This document shows positions 44,997 through 52,822 of a DNA stretch of 64,000 bases, one piece after another. Position 1 is the first letter of the stretch. Each line of letters begins with the position of its first letter. The stretch is taken from the NCBI RefSeq assembly GCF_006065315.1, contig NZ_CP040749.1, forward strand, positions 3,742,001 through 3,806,000, written 5' to 3'. The DNA comes from Aureibaculum algae (GTDB lineage: Bacteria > Bacteroidota > Bacteroidia > Flavobacteriales > Flavobacteriaceae). The notes beneath the pieces were generated by a model, which saw nothing but the letters and a program-made list of their open reading frames with translations, made no database searches and was not told the DNA's origin. The position numbers were made by a program, and so were the translations under genes.

Positions 44997-46073
44997 TTAA
45001 ACTAAATCTTTACCAAATTTTTCTTTAACCTGAGAAACTATTTGTTTAATATCCTGTTCATTCTTTTTAGGACAAATTAACAATACATCTTCTTTTTCAA
45101 CTACTATAAAATCTTCTAAACCTTGAATAACAACATGTTTGTATTTTGTAGTACTCACCATATTTCCTGAAGAATCATTAAAAATAGTTTTCGCATTTAC
45201 AACGGCGTTATTTTCTTCGTCCTTTTCTAATTTTTCGTGTAAAGAACTCCAAGTTCCTAAATCATTCCATCCAAATTCAACGGGCAAGGTGTAAATATTT
45301 TCTGCCTTTTGCATAATCCCATAATCAATGGAAATATTTTCTGCTTTTTGATAATTATTATTAATAAAATCATCTTCCAAATTGGTATTGTAGGCCTTAT
45401 TCCCTTCACAGAATAATGCATTCATTTCTGGTAAATAATTCTCAAAAGCCTTAACAATGCTTTTTACACTCCAAATAAAAATACCCGCATTCCAAACATA
45501 ATCTCCACTTTCTAAAAATTTTGTAGCTGTTTCTAAATCAGGCTTCTCTGTAAAATTAATTACTTTTTTTATTTCGGAGTCATCATTTTCAAATTTTATA
45601 TAACCATATCCCGTATTAGGACTATTAGGCTGTATACCCAAGGTCATTAAAATATCATTTTTCTCACAAGCATCAAAAGCTGTTTGAATATTATTTATAA
45701 ATTCTTGCTCATCATCTATCCAATGATCAGATGGAGCTACAACCATAACCGCATTAGGATCTTTTTGTTGAATTTTTAATGCCGCATATAAAATACAAGG
45801 AGCCGTATTACGCATTGCAGGTTCTAACAATAATTGTTTCTCCGTGCATTCGGGTAATTGTTCTAAAACAAGCTCTTTATAAATAGCGTTTGTAGCTATT
45901 AAAATATTTTCTTTCGGAATTAAAGTTGACAGTCTCTTAAAAGTACGTTGCAGTAAAGAATCTCCTTTCCCTAACATATCGTGAAATTGTTTTGGGAATT
46001 GTGTAGTACTCACTGGCCAAAACCTTGAGCCAACACCACCTGCCATAATTACTGCGTAATAGTTTTGTTGCAT
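44997..46073 (-). CDS. manC: Mannose-1-phosphate guanylyltransferase
   Basis: A 358-residue nucleotidyltransferase that makes GDP-mannose for cell-surface polysaccharides and for GDP-fucose. It has the nucleotide-binding signature IMAGGVGSRFWPVS followed by FPKQF (9-28), VAPSDHWI, GYGYIKFE followed by FTEKPD, WNAGIFIW and FGWNDLGTW. The length fits the single-domain enzyme without the phosphomannose isomerase domain seen in bifunctional homologues. It lies in a run with SDR, SprT-like and DUF389 genes, with a 62-base gap upstream. Confidence 0.93.
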   Translation of the reverse strand: MQQNYYAVIMAGGVGSRFWPVSTTQFPKQFHDMLGKGDSLLQRTFKRLSTLIPKENILIATNAIYKELVLEQLPECTEKQLLLEPAMRNTAPCILYAALKIQQKDPNAVMVVAPSDHWIDDEQEFINNIQTAFDACEKNDILMTLGIQPNSPNTGYGYIKFENDDSEIKKVINFTEKPDLETATKFLESGDYVWNAGIFIWSVKSIVKAFENYLPEMNALFCEGNKAYNTNLEDDFINNNYQKAENISIDYGIMQKAENIYTLPVEFGWNDLGTWSSLHEKLEKDEENNAVVNAKTIFNDSSGNMVSTTKYKHVVIQGLEDFIVVEKEDVLLICPKKNEQDIKQIVSQVKEKFGKDLV

Positions 46074-46135
46074 TTTTTTATTTTTTTTGTACTATTTTTA
46101 GTATTTAATATCTATAAGGAAAGATAAATAATTTA

Positions 46136-46732
46136 TTATTTAATTACCTCTACTTCTGCATTTTGATGAAATAAATACCTCTTTTTTGTTCTAACTTCAA
46201 CACACTCATATCGTGTTCTTCGTTTTTCAATCATTTCAAAAATACGATTATTATGAATAAATTTATTCTTTGGTGCTAATTCAAAAATATAATTTAATTC
46301 ATTCGCTTCATCATATTTTTTTAACGCTAAAGATAATTTTGCATCCGCATCAGTACTTGCCTTCGGGTTCTGTAAATAACGTGCTAAATAAGGTAATATT
46401 TCAGTTGGATAAATTTCAGGTGTAACATATGGTAACATCAAATGCTGAAAGTTCATTTTCCATTCAATACCATGTGGTTTTACTCGTTTGTGTTTTTGAT
46501 GCGTTACTAAATGAGCTATTTCGTGTATTAAAGTCAACAAAAAGCGATAATGATTCAAATCGTTATTAATTGTAATTTGAAATTGACCTGTATTTAATTT
46601 TCTAAAATCACCATGTTTTGTCTTTCTATTATTTACAATTTTCAGTTTACACGGATATTTATTCAGTAAATCAATTACTAAATCAATAGATGCCAAAGGA
46701 ATATATTTTTCTAAAATTTGTCTTTCTTTCAT
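46136..46732 (-). CDS. SprT-like zinc metalloprotease-fold protein
   Basis: A 198-residue protein with the zincin motif HEIAH (70-74) and the following PHGIEW (86-91), which carries the third histidine, the pattern of SprT/Spartan-like domains. The family includes DNA-protein crosslink proteases in eukaryotes; bacterial roles are unclear. The usual C-terminal cysteine-rich ribbon of SprT is absent. I use the ATG at 46732; the ATG at 46774 would overlap the SDR gene and add a cysteine-rich 14 residues. It is 4 bases after the SDR stop, so coupled to it. Confidence 0.85.
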   Translation of the reverse strand: MKERQILEKYIPLASIDLVIDLLNKYPCKLKIVNNRKTKHGDFRKLNTGQFQITINNDLNHYRFLLTLIHEIAHLVTHQKHKRVKPHGIEWKMNFQHLMLPYVTPEIYPTEILPYLARYLQNPKASTDADAKLSLALKKYDEANELNYIFELAPKNKFIHNNRIFEMIEKRRTRYECVEVRTKKRYLFHQNAEVEVIK

Positions 46733-46736
46733 TTTT

Positions 46737-47465
46737 TTAAGGTGTTGAAGACGACACTTGCAACACTTTACCATTATAAAACTGATTACCTGTTAAAGCA
46801 AAATTAGCAATATACGCTCCCATTTCTTCAGGAGTTGTGGGTGCTTGATATCCTGGAAAAGCTGCTGCTAACATTTCCGTTTGTACTGCTCCTAATGCTA
46901 ACGTGTTAAATGCAATTTGTTTTTCCTTAAATTCTTCTGCCAACAATTCCATTAACGTAATAACTGCTCCTTTTGAAGAACTGTATGCCGATAATCCCGG
47001 AAATTTCATACTTCCTTGAATACCGCCCATGCTACTAATAGCTACAACATGACTGCCCGCTTTCAAATAGGGTAACATAATTTTAGTCAAGCTTGCCACA
47101 GCAAATACGTTGACTTTATAAACTTCTAAAAATTCTTTTGCACTCGTCTCTGCAAATGGCTTGTTGACTATAGCTCCTGCATTATGTATTAAAACATCAA
47201 CAGAATTCCATTTTTCTTTTACAAACTTTGAAATAGTAATTAGTTGATTTTCATCAGAGATATCAACTCCCAAAACCGAAATGTTGTTAAGTGTTTTTTG
47301 CAATTCTTCAAGCCTTGAAATATTTCTTGAAACCGCCAAAACTTGATGTCCTTTTTCACTCAAAAGCTTTACCATCTCGTATCCAATACCTCTGCTTGCC
47401 CCTGTTACTACAATATTTTTCACAACCATTCTATCTGATTCAATATTATTATCAATAAAAGCCAT
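46737..47465 (-). CDS. Short-chain dehydrogenase/reductase
   Basis: A 242-residue classical SDR oxidoreductase using NAD(P). The cofactor motif TGASRGIG (21-28), NNAG-like HNAGA, the catalytic serine in AISSMGG and YSSSKGA (catalytic Y and K) are all present. The substrate is unknown. It heads the run SDR, SprT-like, manC, DUF389. The ATG at 47465 lies 23 bases from a -7 box; the ATG at 47429 (MVVKNIVVTG) would give the more usual N-terminus, so the start is uncertain. Confidence 0.88.
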   Translation of the reverse strand: MAFIDNNIESDRMVVKNIVVTGASRGIGYEMVKLLSEKGHQVLAVSRNISRLEELQKTLNNISVLGVDISDENQLITISKFVKEKWNSVDVLIHNAGAIVNKPFAETSAKEFLEVYKVNVFAVASLTKIMLPYLKAGSHVVAISSMGGIQGSMKFPGLSAYSSSKGAVITLMELLAEEFKEKQIAFNTLALGAVQTEMLAAAFPGYQAPTTPEEMGAYIANFALTGNQFYNGKVLQVSSSTP

Positions 47466-47488
47466 TAAAATTTCTTATTTTTAAGCAT

Positions 47489-47496
47489 CAAATATA
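47489..47496 (-). promoter_or_regulatory. Probable -7 box of the SDR-led operon
   Basis: The minus strand reads TATATTTG, a match to TAnnTTTG, 23 bases upstream of the ATG at 47465; it would drive SDR, SprT-like, manC and DUF389 genes. Confidence 0.5.
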
Positions 47497-47520
47497 ATCA
47501 TTAACTCAGCAACCTACATT

Positions 47521-48798
47521 ATGAAAAAATTACTTCTTAGTTTTTGCCTTTTATTCAGTTTCATTTTATCTGCACAAAACACTTATTTACATTGTGGTAA
47601 GCTGATTGACACCAAAGACGGTAAAGTTATTACTGAAATGACAGTTATTGTTTCTGGAAATAAAATTACAGATGTAAAAAGCGGATATATAAATCCGAAA
47701 TCTAAAAAGGATAATATAATAGATTTAAAATCAAAAACAGTAATGCCAGGTCTAATTGATATGCATGTTCACTTAGAGGGGCAACTGAATCCTAAAAGTT
47801 ATATTGAACCTTTTGTATTGAACGACGCTGATATAGCTTTTGACGCTCAAGGTTTTGCCAAATCTACTTTATTAGCAGGGTTTACAACTGTTAGAGATCT
47901 TGGCGGAAGTGGTGTAAACGTATCTTTACGAAACGCTATTAATCAAGGAAAGGTTGACGGACCTAGAATATTTACTGCTGAAAAATCATTGGCTACAACT
48001 GGAGGTCATGCCGACCCTACCAATGGATTTAGTAAGAAACTCATGGGGAATCCTGGACCTAAAGAGGGTGTTGTAAATAGTGTTGAAGATGCTAGAAAAG
48101 CCGTGAGACAACGCTATAAAAACGGAGCTGACCTTATAAAAATCACAGCTACAGGAGGCGTATTAAGTGTTGCAAAAAGTGGGCAAAATCCACAATTTAC
48201 AATAGAAGAAATAAAAGCGATTTGCGAGACGGCTAAAGATTACGGAATGCATGTTGCCGCACATGCTCATGGAGATGAAGGCATGCAAAGAGCCATAATA
48301 GGAGGTGTTAAAACTATAGAACACGGTACTTTAATGAGTGAAGAAACCATGGAGCTCATGAAAAAGCATGATGCATACTATGTACCTACAATAACAGCTG
48401 GAAAATCAGTTGCCGATAAGGCCAAAATTAAAGGGTACTTTCCTGAAATTATTGTTCCAAAAGCTTTAGCTATTGGACCTAAAATTCAAAGTACTTTTGG
48501 TAAAGCCTATAAAAAAGGAGTTTCTATTGCTTTTGGTACGGATGCCGGTGTTTATGACCATGGCGATAATGGTAAAGAATTTGGTTATATGGTTGAAGCT
48601 GGAATGCCAGCCATAGAAACCATTCAGTCTGCAACGATTACCAATGCAAAAGTATTAGAAATGTCAACTGAAATTGGTCAAATAAAAATTGGCTTTATAG
48701 CTGATATTGTGGCTACGGACGAAGACCCTACTAAAAACATCAACACTATGGAAAATATTGTTTTTGTAATGAAAGAAGGAAAGGTTTATAAAAACTAA
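47521..48798 (+). CDS. Exported amidohydrolase (imidazolonepropionase/prolidase-like)
   Basis: A 425-residue metal-dependent amidohydrolase with a signal peptide (MKKLLLSFCLLFSFILSAQ). Metal ligands are H82/H84 (MPGLIDMHVHLEG), a carboxylated lysine probably in ADLIKITATGGV, histidines in HVAAHAHG and TIEHGT, and an aspartate in AFGTDAGVYDHG. Members of this exported group have been shown to cleave Xaa-Pro or Xaa-Lys dipeptides, but the substrate here cannot be told. The start of the next gene follows after 4 bases, so the two are probably cotranscribed. Confidence 0.88.
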   Translation: MKKLLLSFCLLFSFILSAQNTYLHCGKLIDTKDGKVITEMTVIVSGNKITDVKSGYINPKSKKDNIIDLKSKTVMPGLIDMHVHLEGQLNPKSYIEPFVLNDADIAFDAQGFAKSTLLAGFTTVRDLGGSGVNVSLRNAINQGKVDGPRIFTAEKSLATTGGHADPTNGFSKKLMGNPGPKEGVVNSVEDARKAVRQRYKNGADLIKITATGGVLSVAKSGQNPQFTIEEIKAICETAKDYGMHVAAHAHGDEGMQRAIIGGVKTIEHGTLMSEETMELMKKHDAYYVPTITAGKSVADKAKIKGYFPEIIVPKALAIGPKIQSTFGKAYKKGVSIAFGTDAGVYDHGDNGKEFGYMVEAGMPAIETIQSATITNAKVLEMSTEIGQIKIGFIADIVATDEDPTKNINTMENIVFVMKEGKVYKN

Positions 48799-48802
48799 AC
48801 CT

Positions 48803-49573
48803 ATGAGATTTTTCATTAAAATAACTGTACAGTTATTTTTATTTTTTGCTTTAATAAGTTGTTCTAAAAATAAGTATGAAAAAGAATTACTTGGCACTTG
48901 GAATAATTATCCGTCTGGAGGATCGGTTGAAATAAGGTTTTATAAGGATTCAATTTCTTCTTATGAACATAGAAATAAAAGAAAAGGAACATGGAGTGCT
49001 GATATCAGTCAAATAAAAATGAATTTACCTTTGTTAAAATTCGTCGAAGGCTACAAGGCTAGTTTCATTTTTGATTATAAGCTGAATGGAGATTCTTTAT
49101 TTATAAAAAACTTAGACGATTCTGCTTTTACTTATCCCGTATTTTTCAAAGTCAATGATTACTGGAAACATTATTTAAGACAATTTGATTTTCAAATAGA
49201 TTTACCTGTAGCTGATTTTGAGATGATCAAAAGTGATTACATGCAGTATGGAATTGATTTATTTGTTGGATATAATAATAAAGAATTAATTGTTCAGTAT
49301 AATGATCAAAATAATAATGTATTAAAAAATATTAAATCTATCGTTTATTCAGAAAGAGCACAATTTGAAGAAGAAGTAAATATCTTATATTTTAACCTTA
49401 TCGCAGATAAAAATGTATCTGAACAACAAATTGACTCCATTAAAAAAATTCTAAATGTATTTCCAGACATGAAAATTTTTAGGGTTTATAAAAATGATAC
49501 CGCCAATTATGGTAAGTATGATTTAGATCATGAATTATCTTATGATTGGAGCTGGTATGGGCGGTTTGAGTAA
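48803..49573 (+). CDS. Hypothetical lipoprotein with lipocalin-like N-terminal half
   Basis: A 256-residue lipoprotein (lipobox FFALISC, C20). The first half (LLGTWNNYPSGGSVEIRFYK with RKGTWSADISQIKMNL) resembles the lipocalin-like domains common in Bacteroidota. The second half (FNLIADKNVSEQQIDSIKKI and the following VFPDMKIFRVY) recalls the periplasmic domain of ExbD/TolR proteins, but without a membrane helix. I do not assign a function. It lies 4 bases after the exported amidohydrolase gene and is likely cotranscribed. Confidence 0.72.
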   Translation: MRFFIKITVQLFLFFALISCSKNKYEKELLGTWNNYPSGGSVEIRFYKDSISSYEHRNKRKGTWSADISQIKMNLPLLKFVEGYKASFIFDYKLNGDSLFIKNLDDSAFTYPVFFKVNDYWKHYLRQFDFQIDLPVADFEMIKSDYMQYGIDLFVGYNNKELIVQYNDQNNNVLKNIKSIVYSERAQFEEEVNILYFNLIADKNVSEQQIDSIKKILNVFPDMKIFRVYKNDTANYGKYDLDHELSYDWSWYGRFE

Positions 49574-49609
49574 TATTATTACTTTTTACTGGAAACTTCC
49601 TAATGCCAA

Positions 49610-51172
49610 CTAATTTTCTTCCTCTTCGAAAATAATATGTTGATATGCACCGATATCTGGTGAAGCAGTTCTACTTACATTTAAAATATCATTGGGTACT
49701 TGTAATGCCGCATTTACATCTGCGTTTCCAATTGCTTCAGACGCTTCACCTATAATCAATTCATTTTCTTGTGTATCCTTAAAATCGAGATTTCCATTAC
49801 GTATTACATTTTGATATAAAGAAGCATTTGTAAAATCAAATAATGGGTTGTCTAACACTTCTGTATTCGTCGTATTAAATTTTAACATGCTATTTTTAAC
49901 ATTAAAATTGAAGTCTGCTCCTTCAACTTTATTTAAAACAAATTCTACATCCTGATTACCATCAATAATACAATTGGTAAAGTTTGCCGCATATAAATTA
50001 CGGGTTTCAATAACTTCGGTATTACTTTCATCATAATAACTAAAGAAATTATTTACCAATACACTTGGATATTGTCTGAAACCACTACGCCAATAATTAG
50101 CAAAAGTACAGTGCTTAAAATTGTAAGTACCACCTACAGTACACGCCAATGTAGATTGTCCACTATTACCAATTACGATATTCTCTCCCAAAATATTGGT
50201 CTCCCTACCTAAAATTCCATAATTAGACGTATTGTAAATCTGTGTATTTTTAATTGTTAAGGTTGGATTTGCATTACCAATAGAATCAGCTATTACACCA
50301 ATAACACTATTTTTAATTATTGCATAGTTGATACTATTATTTTTACTTCCGGCACGCAACCAAATAGTTCCCCATTGTCCCGAAGTATCCTCAAATTCAG
50401 GTTCAAGCCTATCATCTTCAAATAACACTTCATTTTCAAAAGCACCATTTACATTTAAAGTCGCGTTTTTTCCCACTACGATTCCTGAATTGTCATGAAA
50501 ATATAAAGTAGCCCCTGCATCAATGGTTAAGGTTGTGTTTTCTGCAACCCCCACATACCCATAAATCAGGTATGGTTTTGTATTTGTGAACGTATTGTTT
50601 CCTGACAAAGTTGTCCCTCTAACACCTAACAAATCACCATCTGTGTTTTGCCCAAGAATAATAGTTTCATAAACAAAACTGCCATCTGGTTGTTCTGTTC
50701 TATCAGGTTTTATCAAATTGACATCTAATACTAAAGCTTCCAATTTCACATCTTGTTCAATAGCCTCTGACTGAAAAACAACAGAATCTCTATAGAAAAA
50801 CTCAGTATCCGTAATTTGCTCAAAATCAACCGTTGCTTCAACAAAAACATAAATACTATCATTTGCTAAAATATCTATATTTTCAAATGACTTTCCTGGA
50901 ACACCATCCACATTTAAGCGATAGAAAGAATTATCGCCCCTTCCCAATTTAATAGTAGGAATAGTAATGGCTTCATTACTTCTATTATACACCTTAAAAG
51001 TTTGTGTGCTTGAACTAATATCATCAAAGACTCTATTTAACAATACGGTATCTACTGAGAATTCTAAATTACCAGAACTTACAATGGTACCAAAATCTTT
51101 ACGACAAGAAGATATCCCTAAAATAATAAGAGCAATAAGAACTGAATACAATAATCGCATTATTGAGGGCAT
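49610..51172 (-). CDS. Lipoprotein with right-handed beta-helix
   Basis: A 520-residue lipoprotein (lipobox LGISSC, C23 from the ATG at 51172; an ATG at 51160 gives a shorter, more typical signal). The central region (about 200-450) has parallel beta-helix repeats: YGYVGVAENTTLTIDAGATL, SGIVVGKNATLNVNGAF, QWGTIWLRAGSKNNSI, NPTLTIKNTQIYNTSNYGIL. Such solenoids are common in surface adhesins and carbohydrate-active proteins. No catalytic motif is evident. The C-terminal DIGAYQH is a frequent ending of this Bacteroidota family. Confidence 0.8.
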   Translation of the reverse strand: MPSIMRLLYSVLIALIILGISSCRKDFGTIVSSGNLEFSVDTVLLNRVFDDISSSTQTFKVYNRSNEAITIPTIKLGRGDNSFYRLNVDGVPGKSFENIDILANDSIYVFVEATVDFEQITDTEFFYRDSVVFQSEAIEQDVKLEALVLDVNLIKPDRTEQPDGSFVYETIILGQNTDGDLLGVRGTTLSGNNTFTNTKPYLIYGYVGVAENTTLTIDAGATLYFHDNSGIVVGKNATLNVNGAFENEVLFEDDRLEPEFEDTSGQWGTIWLRAGSKNNSINYAIIKNSVIGVIADSIGNANPTLTIKNTQIYNTSNYGILGRETNILGENIVIGNSGQSTLACTVGGTYNFKHCTFANYWRSGFRQYPSVLVNNFFSYYDESNTEVIETRNLYAANFTNCIIDGNQDVEFVLNKVEGADFNFNVKNSMLKFNTTNTEVLDNPLFDFTNASLYQNVIRNGNLDFKDTQENELIIGEASEAIGNADVNAALQVPNDILNVSRTASPDIGAYQHIIFEEEEN

Positions 51173-51204
51173 TTATAAGGTATAACTACTTGCTACGTTA
51201 TTTA

Positions 51205-52224
51205 TTACTTTTTATTTAATTTTATCTCAAATAAAGTATTCCAATCTTTTCCTGTAACAAAAAGACGATCGTTTTCCTCGTCATAGGCAATTCCATTTAA
51301 TACATTTTCATCACCTTTTTGACCTACTTTCTCCTGTAATCCTGCCAAATCAGCTATTCCCTCTAATGCACCTGTATTAGGATTAATCATTACTAAGCTA
51401 TTGCGTTGCCATACATTGGCATAAATTTTACCATCAATAAATTCTAATTCATTTAATTTTGGTACCGCTCGATCTATGGTATACGCTTCGATGTGAGATT
51501 CTTCAGTACCTGTTTCTGGATCTAAAAACCAAATTTTATCGGTTCCATCAGATTTTATTAATTTCTCACCGTTATGAGTTAAACCCCATCCCTGCTTACT
51601 TTGATCATATTTAAACTCTTTTTCCTTCTCAAAAGATTCTAAATTAAAAACAAATCCTTTTCCTGATTGCCAAGTTAACATGTACACTTTATCATTGTAA
51701 ATGGTCATGCCTTCTCCAAAATATCTCTTATCTAAATCTATTTTTTGTAACATTTTACCTGTTTTTAGCTCCACCTTTCTTAAAGTAGACTCACCATTTT
51801 GTCCGGTACTTTCGTATAAAAACCCATTATGATACTCTAATCCCTGTGTAAAAGCATTTTCATCATGTGGATATTCATTTACAATTTCATACGAATAAAT
51901 TTCTGGCGATTTTTCAGCAAATAACAAAATAGTATTGGTTAATTTTTTCTGTTCTTCACCATAAAAAACAGTCGCAGAAACGGCATGTGCTCCTAATTTA
52001 CTTGTATTTAAGGTAACCCCCTTATTTCCTGGCAAACGTTTTCCGTCTAGATAATATCTAACAGAATCAATAGGCTTACTATTTTCTTCAGTTACGGATA
52101 GTGTTAGCTTTTCATTGATTTTCATTGATTTTGGTGAACTCAATTTCAGCTTATACGTGTTACCACATGAACCAAAAAATGATGCAATTAATACCAACGA
52201 TAAAATTATTTTATGCTTTTTCAT
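51205..52224 (-). CDS. Glutaminyl-peptide cyclotransferase (plant/bacterial type)
   Basis: A 339-residue lipoprotein (lipobox FFGSC, C20) of the five-bladed beta-propeller QC family (Glu_cyclase_2). Family segments: NEYPHDENAFTQGLEYHNGF, DKRYFGEGMTIYNDKVYMLT, SKQGWGLTHNGEKLIKSDGT, LNELEFIDGKIYANVWQ. The enzyme forms N-terminal pyroglutamate on exported proteins; many type IX secreted proteins of Bacteroidota start with Gln after signal cleavage, so this is a plausible maturation enzyme for them. An N-terminal Ig-like region (about 25-105) precedes the propeller. Transcribed divergently from rpmE2. Confidence 0.88.
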   Translation of the reverse strand: MKKHKIILSLVLIASFFGSCGNTYKLKLSSPKSMKINEKLTLSVTEENSKPIDSVRYYLDGKRLPGNKGVTLNTSKLGAHAVSATVFYGEEQKKLTNTILLFAEKSPEIYSYEIVNEYPHDENAFTQGLEYHNGFLYESTGQNGESTLRKVELKTGKMLQKIDLDKRYFGEGMTIYNDKVYMLTWQSGKGFVFNLESFEKEKEFKYDQSKQGWGLTHNGEKLIKSDGTDKIWFLDPETGTEESHIEAYTIDRAVPKLNELEFIDGKIYANVWQRNSLVMINPNTGALEGIADLAGLQEKVGQKGDENVLNGIAYDEENDRLFVTGKDWNTLFEIKLNKK

Positions 52225-52244
52225 ATAAAATAGTTCAGATTATG

Positions 52245-52274
52245 TTTGAATTTTCAAAAATAGTATTAAATTTG
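52245..52274 (+). promoter_or_regulatory. Full consensus promoter of rpmE2
   Basis: TTTG (52245-52248) is followed after 18 bases by TAAATTTG (52267-52274). This is a full match to the Bacteroidota -33/-7 promoter and fits a strongly expressed ribosomal gene. It overlaps the divergent -7 box at 52255-52262. Confidence 0.72.
52255..52262 (-). promoter_or_regulatory. Probable -7 box of the glutaminyl cyclase gene
   Basis: The minus strand reads TATTTTTG, a match to TAnnTTTG, 30 bases upstream of the ATG at 52224. It lies between the -33 and -7 boxes of the rpmE2 promoter, so polymerase cannot occupy both at once. Confidence 0.5.
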
Positions 52275-52280
52275 CAGTCT

Positions 52281-52347
52281 CAAAATAGCCAAGTAGATTA
52301 TTTTACATAAATGGCTAATAAATTATAACATTTAAAAAAATACTAAG
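52281..52347 (+). promoter_or_regulatory. Leader of rpmE2 with possible hairpin
   Basis: The 67-base predicted leader holds TAGCCA (52286-52291) and TGGCTA (52312-52317), a 6-bp stem with a 20-base loop. L31 is known to repress its own mRNA through leader structures in several other phyla. Whether this one does so is not established by sequence alone. Confidence 0.35.
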
Positions 52348-52605
52348 ATGAAAAAAGGAATTCATCCTGAAAATTATAGAATGGTAGCTTTTAAAGACAT
52401 GTCTAACGAAGATGTTTTTTTAACAAAATCTACTGCCGATTCAAAGGAGACGTTAGAAGTTGAAGGTGTTGAGTATCCTTTAATTAAATTAGAGATTTCA
52501 AGAACTTCTCACCCTTACTATACTGGTAAAGTTAAATTAGTTGATAGTGCTGGTAGAATTGACAAGTTCAAAAACAAATATGATAAATTCAAAAAGAAAA
52601 AATAA
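52348..52605 (+). CDS. rpmE2: 50S ribosomal protein L31 type B
   Basis: An 85-residue L31 of the type B (zinc-free) form: KKGIHPENYRMVAFKDMSN at the start, IKLEISRTSHPYYTG and a lysine-rich tail (RIDKFKNKYDKFKKKK). The CxxC pairs of the zinc-binding paralogue are absent. In bacteria that have both forms, type B replaces the zinc form under zinc shortage; many Bacteroidota only have type B. The gene has its own strong promoter and terminator. Confidence 0.96.
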   Translation: MKKGIHPENYRMVAFKDMSNEDVFLTKSTADSKETLEVEGVEYPLIKLEISRTSHPYYTGKVKLVDSAGRIDKFKNKYDKFKKKK

Positions 52606-52628
52606 TCTTTTTGATTTTCAACTATTAA

Positions 52629-52662
52629 AAAACCTCGAAATATTAATTTCGAGGTTTTTTTT
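52629..52662 (+). terminator. Intrinsic terminator of rpmE2
   Basis: AACCTCGAAAT and ATTTCGAGGTT form an 11-bp stem with a 4-base loop followed by a U run, 26 bases after the rpmE2 stop. Confidence 0.92.
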
Positions 52663-52822
52663 CGTGTTCTTTTTTCAATAGTTTAAAATAGAAGGTACCA
52701 ACCATAGATGTATCTAATCAAATAGTACTCATTAAATAATTTCACACTCTCTTCGACCAAAATCTCATAAAAACATCATACCGATACAAAATACAGTATA
52801 GCATTTTTGAACACCGTTAGAC

